Positions 1 through 9,230 are shown, counted from the first letter of the stretch. The stretch: DNA of 64,000 bases from JANMGV01 sp037440405 (GCA_037440405.1 JBBIUE010000004.1:35045-99044), one strand, 5' to 3'. Made by a program: numbers and translations. The notes: generated by a model from the letters alone, not told the origin.

Positions 1-2
1 AC

Positions 3-329
3 GGACGACCGAATCTCAAACTCGGTGAGCGTGCGAGAGAACGGCTGTTACGTGCTCCGTGGCCAGGCAACGTCCGTCAAATCCGGAACGTTATCGACTC
101 GGCGGTGGTTCTTGCTTCGAGTGACGAGATTCAAGTCACCGATTTAGGCTTGCAGGAAGCGCAAGAATCCATCGAGGATAGTTTGAATATCGAGGCTTGG
201 GAGAAGCGTCTGATCCGAGAAGCACTCAGCCGCTCCAACGGAAACATTCCCGCTGCATCCGAACTTCTTGGTATCAGCCGAGCGACGCTCTATCGCAAGC
301 TCGCCACCTATGGAATTGAGCGGAGTTGA
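3..329 (+). CDS. Sigma-54-dependent transcriptional activator, C-terminal fragment
   Basis: The gene enters from the left edge, so only the last 108 codons are visible. The reading frame starting at base 3 gives the end of an AAA+ sigma-54 interaction domain, with the hallmark WPGNVRQIRNVI (canonical WPGNVRELRN) followed by a hydrophobic helix. After a linker comes a Fis-type helix-turn-helix of about 40 residues (ALSRSNGNIPAASELLGIS then RATLYRKL), which binds enhancer DNA. Proteins of this family use ATP to open RNA polymerase-sigma-54 complexes. The receiver or sensor domain that would identify the signal lies outside the window. The downstream gene is convergent, so nothing here shows the target. 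Family call firm, specific role unknown. Confidence 0.9.
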   Translation, partial: GRPNLKLGERARERLLRAPWPGNVRQIRNVIDSAVVLASSDEIQVTDLGLQEAQESIEDSLNIEAWEKRLIREALSRSNGNIPAASELLGISRATLYRKLATYGIERS

Positions 330-469
330 ACGCACTGTCGAAAATGGCAACGCAATCGCGGCTTTCGCAGTTCAACCAAGGCGGCGAGATGGCCAAGGAT
401 TGCTGAGCAGATAGGAAGCCACGCTGAGGCGACTGCTCTGCTCGGGAGCCCAAACAATCGAAGCTCCGA

Positions 470-895
470 CTACGCAATCGCCTCCGCATACGATTCATCG
501 GTTTCCCAAATTCGCACGCGGATGGCCCTCGCGTTTGTTCCTACGAGAATTTCCGGGCAGACGACTTCTAACAAGTAGCGCGCCATGTTTTCTGACGTCG
601 GATTGTAGGGTAGAAGAAAATACCGAGTCGGGGTGACGGATTGGAGAGCAGAAATTGCATTTTGATCATCACACCAAACAACAAAACTGTGATCCCAATA
701 GCGATCTATCCAACCTTTGCAGCGAGCTTTCAATTCGGCAAAGTCGATCACACGCCCCACGTCATCCTGCGCTTCGCCAACCACGACGAACTCCGCGACG
801 TAATTGTGGCCGTGAAAATGTTCGCATTTGCCGCCGTGACCAAGCAATCGATGCCCAGCGCAGAATTTGATTCGGCGCATTATTTCCAAACCCAT
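470..895 (-). CDS. queD: 6-carboxytetrahydropterin synthase / PTPS family (QueD-like)
   Basis: A 141-residue protein of the 6-pyruvoyl-tetrahydropterin synthase/QueD family, usually 120-150 residues. The zinc site is visible: a His in the segment AGHRLLGHGGKCEHFHGHNY and the paired HGH. The Cys of CEHFHGH is at the position of the catalytic Cys. Later come a DHSF segment and the C-terminal E in WETDESYAEA, matching the family's substrate-binding Glu. In bacteria the enzyme normally converts dihydroneopterin triphosphate to 6-carboxytetrahydropterin on the way to queuosine, acting in the cytosol. No queC, queE or folE is present nearby, so the substrate assignment (queuosine versus another pterin) is inferred from family frequency. 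An alternative start lies five codons in (MRRIKF). Confidence 0.88.
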   Translation of the reverse strand: MGLEIMRRIKFCAGHRLLGHGGKCEHFHGHNYVAEFVVVGEAQDDVGRVIDFAELKARCKGWIDRYWDHSFVVWCDDQNAISALQSVTPTRYFLLPYNPTSENMARYLLEVVCPEILVGTNARAIRVRIWETDESYAEAIA

Positions 896-933
896 TCCTC
901 TGTCCTTCTTTGATGTCCAAGAACCGCTGTCTG

Positions 934-1293
934 TTATTCGGCAGTCAATTTACGATTGCTTCGATGCCTCGCAGCATCGCGATTTGATTTTTTCTCGAGA
1001 TTTTGAATCAGAGCGTCCGTGAGATCAACGCCTGTCTGATTCGCCAAGCAAATGAGAACAAAGAGCACATCCGCCATTTCGTCGGCAAGATTGCTTTCCG
1101 GTTCGCTAGGTTTGGCGCTTTGCTCTCCGTAGGTTCTTGATAGGACCCTGGCAAGTTCGCCGACTTCTTCGACAAGCTGTGCGAGATTGGTTAGCTCATT
1201 GAAATACCGCACTCCCACGGTTCGAATCCACTCATCTACCCAGTGCTGGGCATCGCGAATCGTCAAGTCATGGCTGGAAGCATCAATGGTCAT
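934..1293 (-). CDS. MazG-like nucleotide pyrophosphohydrolase
   Basis: A 119-residue all-alpha protein with the metal-binding pattern of the MazG/MazG-like superfamily: EEVGE, then about 27 residues later DEMADVLFV, corresponding to ExxE(12-28)ExxD. Such proteins hydrolyse (d)NTPs to the monophosphate plus pyrophosphate. The single-domain, short form resembles the iMazG/RS21-C6 group more than full-length MazG. The start codon overlaps the end of the upstream VCBS gene by 11 bases, so the two are probably cotranscribed, although no functional link is obvious. The exact nucleotide substrate cannot be read from the sequence. Confidence 0.85.
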   Translation of the reverse strand: MTIDASSHDLTIRDAQHWVDEWIRTVGVRYFNELTNLAQLVEEVGELARVLSRTYGEQSAKPSEPESNLADEMADVLFVLICLANQTGVDLTDALIQNLEKKSNRDAARHRSNRKLTAE

Positions 1294-2509
1294 TTTTACT
1301 CCCTCCCGAATTCCACAGAATGTAAGTTCCGCTCTTTCCGGCTACCGCGATATCCACGTTGCCGTCGTTGTTCAAGTCTCCCGTGGCAATCTGCAAGCCG
1401 ATTCCGACGTGTCCTTCTTCGATGACTGTATTGGTAAAAGTTTTCAGCTCACGGTCGAACGTGTAAAAAACGATGATCGGCGGTTCTTGTCCACCAGGGT
1501 CCCCACCATTGTGCGCGTAATATCGTTTGCCCGTGATCAGTTCGAGATTGCCATCACCTGTCAAGTCCGCGAGAGCCAATGCATGCGGCTGAGAATAACT
1601 GCGGTCGATGAGGATTTCTTCGAACGACACGCTGCCATCCATGGAAGCGAGCTGTCGCCACCAATACAAACCGTAATCGTGTCCCTTGCCGACGAGAATG
1701 TCATTGCGACCGTCCCCATCAAGGTCCTGAACCAACATGGGGATACTCGAATCGATACTCCATTGTTTATGAAACTTCCATGGCTGTTCCCAAGGGCGAT
1801 CGTTCGGTTGCTCATACCAACCGCTTCCGGTCAAGATATCCATTCTCCCATCGCCATTCAAATCGCCGATGCCCATGCCATGTCGGCTACCGGTCTCCGC
1901 GATGACAGCGGGGAGCAATTCGTAAATAGCTCCATGCTCGTCGGGAGTCTCACGCCGTTGAACCCGCCAAACCATGACCGGGTTGTTCTGATTCCAACTA
2001 TTGACAATCCACTCTGGGACTCCGTCCCCGTCCAAATCCGCAAAGAGTTGCGCCTCATTTTCACTGCGCCCTGTGTCGATCCACACATTCCGTTTCCAAA
2101 GATGACCCAGTCGCCAGCCTTCGGGACCAGGATTCTGATACCAGCAAATTTGCGAGGGAATGAACGAACCGGCAACGACGTCCAGAAGACCATCGCCATT
2201 GACGTCAAACAGAAAATCGCCGTTGCTTTGCACGTAACCGTTCCAGTCTTCGATGGTTCGCAATGGACGAGGTGTAAATGCAGGTGCGGCATACCAGTTT
2301 CGTCCAGCAACGATATCCAGCAGGCCATCGTTGTTCAGATCACCGATTGCGATTCCCTCATTGGCATCCACGTTCAAAGCCTGTGTCGACCACTTGGGGG
2401 TGTGATGGTCGTCCGAATGCACCCGCAAGCCGGAGAACAACAGAACGCTTAGAATGATTAAACCTGTTTTGCAGGCCGGCATCGTACAATCGTGAATTCG
2501 CAGTAGCAT
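1283..2509 (-). CDS. Secreted FG-GAP/VCBS repeat protein
   Basis: Taken from the ATG at 2509, this encodes 408 residues. The open frame continues to 2650, but that would overlap the divergent deacetylase gene. A second ATG at 2482 begins the clearest signal peptide (MPACKTGLIILSVLLFSGL then a polar stretch). The mature part carries about seven calcium-binding FG-GAP-like loops with the pattern DxNxDGxxDI, for example DLNNDGLLDIVAG, DVNGDGLLDVVAG, DLDGDGVPEWIVN and DLNGDGRMDILTG, spaced as in a beta-propeller. Expected location is outside the cytoplasm. Proteins of this kind are abundant in planctomycetes and their ligand is usually unknown. It overlaps the downstream MazG-like gene by 11 bases. 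Confidence 0.85.
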   Translation of the reverse strand: MLLRIHDCTMPACKTGLIILSVLLFSGLRVHSDDHHTPKWSTQALNVDANEGIAIGDLNNDGLLDIVAGRNWYAAPAFTPRPLRTIEDWNGYVQSNGDFLFDVNGDGLLDVVAGSFIPSQICWYQNPGPEGWRLGHLWKRNVWIDTGRSENEAQLFADLDGDGVPEWIVNSWNQNNPVMVWRVQRRETPDEHGAIYELLPAVIAETGSRHGMGIGDLNGDGRMDILTGSGWYEQPNDRPWEQPWKFHKQWSIDSSIPMLVQDLDGDGRNDILVGKGHDYGLYWWRQLASMDGSVSFEEILIDRSYSQPHALALADLTGDGNLELITGKRYYAHNGGDPGGQEPPIIVFYTFDRELKTFTNTVIEEGHVGIGLQIATGDLNNDGNVDIAVAGKSGTYILWNSGGSKNDH

Positions 2510-2630
2510 GGTAGGCACAGATTGCTTTCGAGAAGGAATCGGTTCAGGTAGGTTATGAAAGCGGCGATTGAACAGAATTGCCACAACGAGGATTTCATTG
2601 TAGCAAATTTGTATAGGAAGGATTTCGTGC

Positions 2631-3395
2631 ATGTCGAGTGTCCTTGCCATTGCGGCTCATCCAGATGACATCGAATTCGGAATGGCTGGCACCTTGTTCC
2701 TCTTGTTGGGGCGTGGTTGGAAAATCCACTACTTCAATCTGGCCAACGGCTGCATGGGGGCGATGCATACCGACCGAACAGAAACGGCCCGCATCCGACT
2801 GAGCGAAGCCAAGGCCGCCTCCGTGAAATTGAGCGCTCACTTCTATCCTCCCATTTGCGATGATCTGGGAATCTTCTACCAACCTGAAATCTTGGCGAAA
2901 GTCGTTGCCGTGGTTCGCATGGCGAATCCCACCATCGTTTTAACCCACTCGCCGACCGACTACATGGAGGACCATGAGACCGCTTGTCGGCTGGCTGTTT
3001 CAGCAACTTTTGTCAAGAACATGCCCAACGCGTTTTCCGATCCGGCGTTGCCTGCATGCAGCGGACCCGTCGCCATCTATCACGCTCAGCCGCATGGCAA
3101 TCGAACGCCGCTCGGCGAAATCGTGAAGCCCGAGATGTTCGTCGATATCGATTCGGTGATGAAGCGGAAGCGAGAATTGCTTGAGTGTCATCGGAGTCAA
3201 CAAACCTGGTTGGATGTGACTCAATCGATGAGTTCTTATGTGCAAACCATGGTCGATTATGCTCGACAAGTCGGCGAAATGTCGCGACGTTTTGCGCTCG
3301 CCGAAGGTTGGCGGCGGCGTTGTACGCTCGGATTCGGTCCGGAGGATTTCGATCCTCTTGGACATGCTCTAAGCTCGCACATCGTCCGAGGCTAG
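2631..3395 (+). CDS. LmbE/PIG-L family zinc deacetylase
   Basis: A 254-residue protein with the PIG-L/LmbE signature AHPDD at residues 9-13, where the His and the Asp pair bind zinc or act in catalysis, and the second motif HSPTDYMEDH in place of the family's HxPxDxHxDH. Family members remove N-acetyl groups from GlcNAc-type substrates, such as in bacillithiol and mycothiol biosynthesis, GPI precursors and antibiotic intermediates. The length matches BshB-like enzymes. Substrate is unknown, and no bacillithiol glycosyltransferase (BshA) or BshC is in the window. The ATG at 2631 is immediately followed by the conserved strand (SSVLAIAAHPDD). A class I methyltransferase follows after 11 bases, suggesting an operon. 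Confidence 0.88.
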   Translation: MSSVLAIAAHPDDIEFGMAGTLFLLLGRGWKIHYFNLANGCMGAMHTDRTETARIRLSEAKAASVKLSAHFYPPICDDLGIFYQPEILAKVVAVVRMANPTIVLTHSPTDYMEDHETACRLAVSATFVKNMPNAFSDPALPACSGPVAIYHAQPHGNRTPLGEIVKPEMFVDIDSVMKRKRELLECHRSQQTWLDVTQSMSSYVQTMVDYARQVGEMSRRFALAEGWRRRCTLGFGPEDFDPLGHALSSHIVRG

Positions 3396-3406
3396 TTGGT
3401 CGCGCA

Positions 3407-4027
3407 ATGCCAAACACACTCGAATTTTTGCCATTGAAGATCGATGACGATCGGCCTTTGCAATCGGCGGTCGAAAACTGGATTTCCAAATCCGAAGAAC
3501 TGCTTCAGGAATACTGGGATCGCTGGCTGGAACAACCGATCGAACAGTATGTTGCTTGTGACTTTCGATATGTCGCCATGGCCCTGCGGGCCATCGCTGA
3601 GCATCGTCTCGCCGATGGTCGCATGTTCTGCGAATGGGGATGCGGATTCGGTGTCGTTACCGGTATCGCTAGCATCTTGGGTTTTGAAGCGATCGGAATA
3701 GAAGTCCAGCCGTTCTTGGTCGGGCAAGCTCGTAAGCTGCTCAAACGAAATCGTCTTCATGCGGAGATCTGGGAGGGGAATTTCTTGCCCCGGACAGCGG
3801 AATCCATGGCGGATGATCAAGCCGATCATCCTTCGCTCGGACATCACGTTCCACCGGCCTACGAGCAATACGATTCAGGCATCGATGACTTCGCGCTCAT
3901 TTTTTCGTATCCTTGGCCTGGCGAAGCTCACTTTATCCAAGAAGTTTTTCGCCGCCATGCTCGCCCAAACGCGCTGCTTCTCCAGTTTCTGGGACCCTTC
4001 CATGTTGAGGTCTATCGCAAGCGATAG
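3407..4027 (+). CDS. Class I SAM-dependent methyltransferase-like protein
   Basis: Taken from the ATG at 3407 (206 residues), because the longer open frame runs through the deacetylase gene. The Rossmann motif I is recognisable as FCEWGCGFGVVTGIASILGF followed by an acidic residue at the end of beta-2 (GIEVQ), as in SAM-binding methyltransferases. The rest includes a predicted strand FALIFSYPWPGE in the position of motif IV. No substrate-specific motif was recognised. It sits 11 bases behind the LmbE-like gene and the two may act together, but that is inference only. Confidence 0.75.
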   Translation: MPNTLEFLPLKIDDDRPLQSAVENWISKSEELLQEYWDRWLEQPIEQYVACDFRYVAMALRAIAEHRLADGRMFCEWGCGFGVVTGIASILGFEAIGIEVQPFLVGQARKLLKRNRLHAEIWEGNFLPRTAESMADDQADHPSLGHHVPPAYEQYDSGIDDFALIFSYPWPGEAHFIQEVFRRHARPNALLLQFLGPFHVEVYRKR

Positions 4028-4196
4028 CACTCTTGAACCATGGTACAAACCTGTATGAACTGATGGGATTGCTGGAGCGAAGCCTTGAATCGTCAAAGTT
4101 GAGGCACGCCGTCGGGATGCACAATCTTGCGTCAAAGAATCCATCTGCAATGCGGCTTGCTAAGCTTGTTCGACTCTCTACGATTAACCGTACTTC

Positions 4197-5189
4197 GTGG
4201 AGAACGTTCAAAGTGTAGTTAGCGCGAGGCAGCGAGTGGAAGGTGATCGTCGATTGCTCAGAAATGGCCGGTTGGATTATAAGTCGCAAAGAATCGATGA
4301 GGCCTTGCTTGAGGATTTGCGAGCGTTGGTGCGCTTGGCGATTCGAGAAGACCTCGAAGAGTCGTGGGATCTAACAACCGTCGCGCTTGTTCCTCCTGAT
4401 CATCGCGGTTCGGCAAGGTTGATAGCACGGCCGGGAGGAGTGGCGGCTGGCATCGATTTGATTCCGCATATCATCGACGAATTGGATGCCGAGATTGAAT
4501 GCGTGCAGTTTGTTCGCGATGGCGAGAGGTTCGAACCGGGGGCGGTCGTTGCGGAGTTGAAAGGAAAAACTCGAGACTTGCTGACTTGCGAACGCACCAT
4601 CCTCAATTTCACATGTCGGCTGTGTGGGGTGGCGACTGGGACGAAGCGATTTGTCGATCAGATCGCGGGATCGAAGTGCCGCCTTTATGATACGCGCAAA
4701 ACGACGCCCGGCTGGAGGCGGTTGGAAAAGTATGCGACGCGTTGTGGTGGAGCATTCAATCATCGAACCGGACTCTATGACGCTATCTTGATCAAGGACA
4801 ACCATTTGGCGGCACGTGGAAGCGACTCCGGGCAAGAGCTTTCTGCCGCGTTGGCCGTGGTGGAAGCTAGGAAGTTTGTCGAATCTCTCGATGTTGCATC
4901 GACGACGAGCATCTTGATCGAAATTGAAGTCACGACCATGCGGCAATTGCGAGAGGCCTTTACGGCCAAGCCGGACATCATTCTCTTGGACAACATGAGC
5001 CTTCAAGACTTGCGGACTTGTGTTGAGTTGCGCGATCGCGAGGCACCAAATATCGAATTGGAAGCATCGGGAGGCGTTCGACTCGATACGATCGCTGCAA
5101 TTGCTAGAACCGGAGTTGACCGTATTAGCGTAGGTGCACTTACTCATTCCGCCGTGCAGCTTGATTTGGGTTTAGATTGGTCTCTTTGA
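4197..5189 (+). CDS. nadC: Nicotinate-nucleotide pyrophosphorylase (carboxylating)
   Basis: NadC converts quinolinate and PRPP to nicotinate mononucleotide, CO2 and pyrophosphate in de novo NAD synthesis. The diagnostic stretch DTRKTTPGWRRLEKYA is present, followed by GGAFNHRTGLYDAILIKDNH, which holds the quinolinate and PRPP-binding basic residues. The C-terminal barrel motifs ILLDNMS and LEASGGV are also intact. From the GTG at 4197 the protein would be 330 residues, longer than the usual 280-300. A GTG at 4236 is a plausible alternative start, because family similarity only begins near LLEDLRALVRLAIREDL. No nadA or nadB lies in the window. Confidence 0.95.
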   Translation: MENVQSVVSARQRVEGDRRLLRNGRLDYKSQRIDEALLEDLRALVRLAIREDLEESWDLTTVALVPPDHRGSARLIARPGGVAAGIDLIPHIIDELDAEIECVQFVRDGERFEPGAVVAELKGKTRDLLTCERTILNFTCRLCGVATGTKRFVDQIAGSKCRLYDTRKTTPGWRRLEKYATRCGGAFNHRTGLYDAILIKDNHLAARGSDSGQELSAALAVVEARKFVESLDVASTTSILIEIEVTTMRQLREAFTAKPDIILLDNMSLQDLRTCVELRDREAPNIELEASGGVRLDTIAAIARTGVDRISVGALTHSAVQLDLGLDWSL

Positions 5190-5237
5190 ATTTGCGGGCT
5201 AGGCTATGGGTGAAAGAAAATCACCTGAGAACTAGCC

Positions 5238-6641
5238 ATGAACGCACTAGGAATTCGACCAAGGACATCACTTCGGCCATTCATCGAACACATCGTCGAT
5301 GGTGTATCGATCGCTTGCACGCTCCCCATGGCCCAGTACTTATTGAACCAGCCCATCCATGAGAGCGCGTGGCTGGCCGGCTTGATTGGCGTCCTTGTTT
5401 TCTATGTGGTCGGCGATCTTTGTGGGATGTACCGAAGCTTTTCGACGCGCAATATTCAGAACGAATTGACGACAGTTGCGGTAGCTTGGGGGCTCTCCTT
5501 GGTTGGGTTGGTCGTCATTGGATTCGCAACGCGCTTGACCGACAGCTTCCCCAGAAGTAGCGTCGTCGCGTGGTTTTTTCTTGGAGGCTTGCATGTCGCG
5601 ACGGGGCGAGCCGTCCTGCGAGTGATTTATGAACGCATGGCAACACACGGTATCGGTGTCCGCAAATGCGCTGTTGTCGGAATGAATCCACTGGGACTGC
5701 AAATTGCTGACAATGCTCGCAACCATCCCGAATGCGGAATGGCGGTGGTTGGATTTTTTGATGATCGAGAAGAATCTCGTCGTTCGAATTCCGGTCCAAA
5801 CATGCCGCCTTTTATCGGAGATAGTCAGAAACTAATCGAGCTGGCTTTGGAAGGGAAGATTGATACGGTTCTCATTGCGCTTCCGATGAAAGCAGAAGGA
5901 CGCATTCGAGGGATACTTGAACGGCTTTCGGATACCTCGGCCTCGGTCTATCTCGTTCCCGACTTCTTCGTGTTCGAATTGCTCCACTCCCAGTGGACGC
6001 AGATTGGTGGGCTTCCCGCCGTGAGTATCTTCGACACTCCGATTTACGGCGTGGATGGATGGACAAAACGGATCGTCGATATGCTCCTGGCGTCGATCGC
6101 GTTAGTACTTTTCTGTCCAATCATGTTGATTTGCGCGATGGCCGTTAAGCTTAGTTCGCCAGGTCCGATATTCTTCCTTCAGAAAAGGTTCGGACTGGAC
6201 GGACGCGAGTTTAAGGTCTGGAAATTCCGCTCGATGACCGTCTGCGAAAACGGCGCGGATGTGAAACAGGCAACGCGAAACGACCCTCGCGTCACCAAGA
6301 TCGGTGCCATCCTGAGAAAAACATCGCTGGATGAACTGCCACAGTTGTTCAACGTAATCGGTGGAAGCATGTCGCTGGTTGGACCTCGTCCTTTGGCGAG
6401 CGCGCATAATCAACAGTTCCGCCGACTGATTCCTGGCTTCATGCTCCGTCACAAAGTGAAGCCAGGCATCACCGGTTTGGCTCAGGTCAGCGGTTCCAGG
6501 GGCGAAACGGACACACCTGAAAAGATGCAGTTGCGAATCGCGCTGGATCATCGATACATCCGCGAATGGTCATTGTGGCTTGATCTGAAAATCCTCTTGC
6601 GAACCATTGCGGTCGTCATGCGGCAGGAAAACGCCTATTGA
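5238..6641 (+). CDS. Polyprenyl glycosylphosphotransferase (WcaJ/WbaP type), first copy
   Basis: A 467-residue membrane enzyme that transfers a sugar-1-phosphate from a nucleotide sugar to undecaprenyl phosphate, the first step of exopolysaccharide or O-antigen unit assembly. Residues 1 to about 130 hold several hydrophobic segments. Residues 130-260 form a CoA-binding/Rossmann-like middle domain (KCAVVGMNPLGLQIADNA). The C-terminal catalytic domain begins at KRIVDMLLASIAL and has the hallmark SPGPIFFLQKRFGLDGREF, KFRSM, DELPQLFNVIGGSMSLVGPRP and KPGITGLAQVSG. All active-site signatures are intact. It stands alone here, 30 kb from a second enzyme of the same family in the EPS region. Confidence 0.93.
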   Translation: MNALGIRPRTSLRPFIEHIVDGVSIACTLPMAQYLLNQPIHESAWLAGLIGVLVFYVVGDLCGMYRSFSTRNIQNELTTVAVAWGLSLVGLVVIGFATRLTDSFPRSSVVAWFFLGGLHVATGRAVLRVIYERMATHGIGVRKCAVVGMNPLGLQIADNARNHPECGMAVVGFFDDREESRRSNSGPNMPPFIGDSQKLIELALEGKIDTVLIALPMKAEGRIRGILERLSDTSASVYLVPDFFVFELLHSQWTQIGGLPAVSIFDTPIYGVDGWTKRIVDMLLASIALVLFCPIMLICAMAVKLSSPGPIFFLQKRFGLDGREFKVWKFRSMTVCENGADVKQATRNDPRVTKIGAILRKTSLDELPQLFNVIGGSMSLVGPRPLASAHNQQFRRLIPGFMLRHKVKPGITGLAQVSGSRGETDTPEKMQLRIALDHRYIREWSLWLDLKILLRTIAVVMRQENAY

Positions 6642-6734
6642 ATTTCGAACGAGACGACGCGAGCAGCCGTTTTTGTCGCTCGTACTCGAAGCGGAATGGC
6701 AGAAACTGCTTCATGGGGAAGAGTCGAAGTAGCT

Positions 6735-7646
6735 TCAATTTGATCTTTTGGCTCGGGGATGCGCTTTGGCGTAGGCATCTCGGAGGGTAGCCGTGCTGAC
6801 GTGCGTGTAGATTTGTGTGGTGACGAGGCTCTTGTGTCCGAGAAGTTCTTGGACGCTGCGGATATCGGCGCCTCGATCGAGCAGGTGGGTGGCGAAGCTG
6901 TGGCGAAGCGTATGCGGTGATGTTCGCTGGTCGAGTCCCGTTTGACGAATATACTTTTCCAACATGCGTGCGACACTTCGGGTCGTAAGCCGTCTTCCGA
7001 AGCGATTCGCAAATACGGGTGCCTCCCGTCCTTGTGGAGCATTCGATGCGAGAACACGCACACGCTGATAACGTTGTATCGCCGCAATGGCATAGCTGCC
7101 GAGCATGCCGATTCGTTCCTTCCTGCCTTTCCCTCGAATGCGTACGATTCCTTGGTCGAAATCTAAATCGCCGTCGTTGAGCCCAACAACTTCGCTGACT
7201 CGCAAACCTGCAGTATACATCGTTTCGAGAATGGCTTGATCGCGGGCTCCCATAGCATCGTCGATGGAGGGAGCTCGAAGAAGCCGATCGATTTCGTCTT
7301 TAGTAAGAAAGTGGGGCAGCTTTCGGGCACCGCGCGGGTTCCTGAGAGCTTTGGCTGGATTGGAATCGGCTAGCTGTTGCCTCTGAGCAAAGCGATAGAA
7401 GCTCCGCAGCGACGCCAGTTTTCTCGAAATAGAAGTTCTCGCATAGCCCGCTTCGTGGAGCGCCGCTACATATCGACGGAGGTCGGTGGGAGTGACGTCG
7501 TTGGGACCTAACGATCTGGCCGGGGTTTCTTCGGTCAGAAAGTGGGCGAGGTCAAGCAAGTCTTCGCGGTAGGATTTGATCGTAAGTTCGGAGGCGTTCC
7601 GTTCGATGCCGAGATAGCGAAGAAACTGCCCGATCTCTGATTGCAT
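6735..7646 (-). CDS. Tyrosine recombinase XerC/XerD family
   Basis: A 303-residue site-specific tyrosine recombinase from the ATG at 7646. A TTG at 7670 that overlaps the upstream stop is the alternative start and would suit translational coupling. The N-terminal SAM-like core-binding domain is followed by the catalytic domain with Arg I (TAGLRVSEVVGL), the beta-hairpin Lys (GKGRKERI), the H-x-x-R box HTLRHSFATHLLDRGADI, the second His (LLGHKSLVTTQIYTH) and the nucleophilic Tyr in QIYTHVS. Length and motifs fit the chromosome-dimer-resolving XerC/XerD pair rather than a phage integrase, and no attachment site or phage gene is near. XerC cannot be separated from XerD by eye. Confidence 0.9.
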   Translation of the reverse strand: MQSEIGQFLRYLGIERNASELTIKSYREDLLDLAHFLTEETPARSLGPNDVTPTDLRRYVAALHEAGYARTSISRKLASLRSFYRFAQRQQLADSNPAKALRNPRGARKLPHFLTKDEIDRLLRAPSIDDAMGARDQAILETMYTAGLRVSEVVGLNDGDLDFDQGIVRIRGKGRKERIGMLGSYAIAAIQRYQRVRVLASNAPQGREAPVFANRFGRRLTTRSVARMLEKYIRQTGLDQRTSPHTLRHSFATHLLDRGADIRSVQELLGHKSLVTTQIYTHVSTATLRDAYAKAHPRAKRSN

Positions 7647-7666
7647 GGCTCGCCAATGAAGTAGGA

Positions 7667-7999
7667 TCAACCAGATAACGGCGTTTCGCCAGCGGTTCCC
7701 AATCGAAATCGAGTCCCATGGTGAGGTCCAAGCTGCGGGGGCTCCTTGGGAGCGGATTCACTCGCTTCGCGAATCCGCTGACTTAGAACCGCAGCATCAT
7801 ACCAAGAAAACGAAAGTTCAGGGTCAGCAGCGTACCGGCCCAACATCCGTAGCGTGTTGACGCGGTTCTCGTCATCGAAGACGAAGATATACCTCTCTTC
7901 TCCTTTGACTAAGGCCAGGACGTTTAAGCTTCTGTCCATTCTGATTGTCCCCAATTCCGATGGCGTTTGCCCGCGACTTCCTTTCGCGACAGACACCAT
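7667..7999 (-). CDS. Small conserved-looking protein upstream of xer
   Basis: A 110-residue protein of unknown function. The centre is well structured (EERYIFVFDDENRVNTLRML and ADPELSFSWYDAAVLSQRI), whereas the C-terminus is Pro/Gly-rich. The stop overlaps a possible TTG start of the recombinase by four bases, so the two genes are likely one transcript. A shorter version could start at Met21 (position 7939), just before the folded part. No catalytic motif, signal peptide or membrane segment is visible. Being a gene is supported by the tight coupling and the compact hydrophobic pattern. Confidence 0.6.
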   Translation of the reverse strand: MVSVAKGSRGQTPSELGTIRMDRSLNVLALVKGEERYIFVFDDENRVNTLRMLGRYAADPELSFSWYDAAVLSQRIREASESAPKEPPQLGPHHGTRFRLGTAGETPLSG

Positions 8000-8270
8000 A
8001 TCGGAACGTTTTAGCTATGCGATGACCGCCCGGAAACTGATTTTTTGAGCGCAGGCGGTTATGAAATTAACTTTGCTCAACGGCGCTGAATCTCTAAGTC
8101 TCCGACTTTCGGATCGTTCGGTTGACATCCGGAAAAATCGGAACTCTGCACCAAAAGATTTTTCGTTACAGTGCGACGAACCGTAATCTTTGGAACTCGC
8201 GTTACAATAGCCATATACAGATTCAGAAGTTTGCTATCGTGAGAGCAATTCGGTGATGAGGAGAATAACC

Positions 8271-9230
8271 ATGAAGATTACCACAGTCGCAGTCAGTGTA
8301 TTCAAGTTAGGCAGCAAAAGAAAAGGGCCGTGGTTATCAATTGCTGTGTTTTTGGCAGTTCTCGCAATCGGACCGAGCATCCTGGCACAGGAATCTAGAA
8401 CCAAGATTCGATTGTGGGAAACACCCCCGGGCCCCAGTGAAAACCTGCAATCGGAAGAGGCCGACCTGACGAAGCCTACAGACAATTTGATTGCGGGAAA
8501 ACCGGTCATCCGGCTTGGAAATGTTTCGACACCGACGCTCACTTTCTATCCGGCACCGGAGGATAAAAACACTGGCACAACCGTGTTGGTTTGTCCGGGC
8601 GGGGCTTATTACATACTTGCTTTAGACCTTGAGGGAACCGAGGTGTGCGAGTGGCTGAATTCGATCGGCGTCAACGCTTGCCTACTGAAATATCGGGTTC
8701 CCCGTCGAGAAGGCCGAGCGAAACATGATGCCGCTCTCGAAGATGCTCAGCGCGCCATGGGCCTGATCCGCGAACGAGCCAAGGAATGGAGAATCCATCC
8801 TGATCGCATCGGTGTTCTGGGATTCTCGGCGGGAGGCCATCTTTCAACGATGTTGGCTCTGACCGATGATAAGCGGACTTACAACAGGCTTGATGCAGCG
8901 GATGAGCTTCCATGTCAGCCAAACTTTGTTGTACTTGTGTACCCAGGCTACCTCGTCGGAGAACGTCCCGGCGATGATTTGGCTCCCGAAATTCAAGTGA
9001 CTTCAAGTTTTCCGCCGGTCTTTATGACGATGGCTCAGGATGATCCGGTGGACGCGCGGAATGTTTTGAGCTTGGCTGCGGTATTGAGGCGAGAGAAAGT
9101 TCCGATGTCGATTCACCTATACCCGACCGGCGGACATGGCTATGGCTTGCGTCGGACCGATAATCCTGTGACACATTGGACGGATCAAGCAGAAGCTTGG
9201 ATGAGGCAGCAAGGTTGGCTGACGCCTTGA
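8271..9230 (+). CDS. Secreted alpha/beta hydrolase (esterase, xylan-esterase-like)
   Basis: The ATG at 8271 is chosen because GAGGAG lies seven bases upstream. GTG 8253 and ATG 8256 are in-frame alternatives. A signal peptide follows a basic start (WLSIAVFLAVLAIGPSILAQ). The mature domain has an oxyanion strand TVLVCPGGAYY, the nucleophile elbow GFSAGG with Ser at about residue 186, the acid in MAQDDPVDARN and the His in GGHGYGLR. This is the arrangement of dienelactone-hydrolase/acetylxylan-esterase-like carbohydrate esterases (BD-FAE type). Predicted periplasmic or extracellular. The stop overlaps the likely start of the next gene. Confidence 0.87.
   Translation: MKITTVAVSVFKLGSKRKGPWLSIAVFLAVLAIGPSILAQESRTKIRLWETPPGPSENLQSEEADLTKPTDNLIAGKPVIRLGNVSTPTLTFYPAPEDKNTGTTVLVCPGGAYYILALDLEGTEVCEWLNSIGVNACLLKYRVPRREGRAKHDAALEDAQRAMGLIRERAKEWRIHPDRIGVLGFSAGGHLSTMLALTDDKRTYNRLDAADELPCQPNFVVLVYPGYLVGERPGDDLAPEIQVTSSFPPVFMTMAQDDPVDARNVLSLAAVLRREKVPMSIHLYPTGGHGYGLRRTDNPVTHWTDQAEAWMRQQGWLTP

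Noticed and set aside
1216..1240. T-arm-like string GGTTCGAATCC suggesting a tRNA
   Set aside because: It lies inside the MazG-like coding sequence, no acceptor stem or anticodon arm flanks it, and the translation there is conserved-looking.
1187..2452. Plus-strand open frame of 421 codons
   Set aside because: It is antisense to the FG-GAP protein and its translation is unstructured, whereas the minus-strand frame shows seven DxNxDG repeats.
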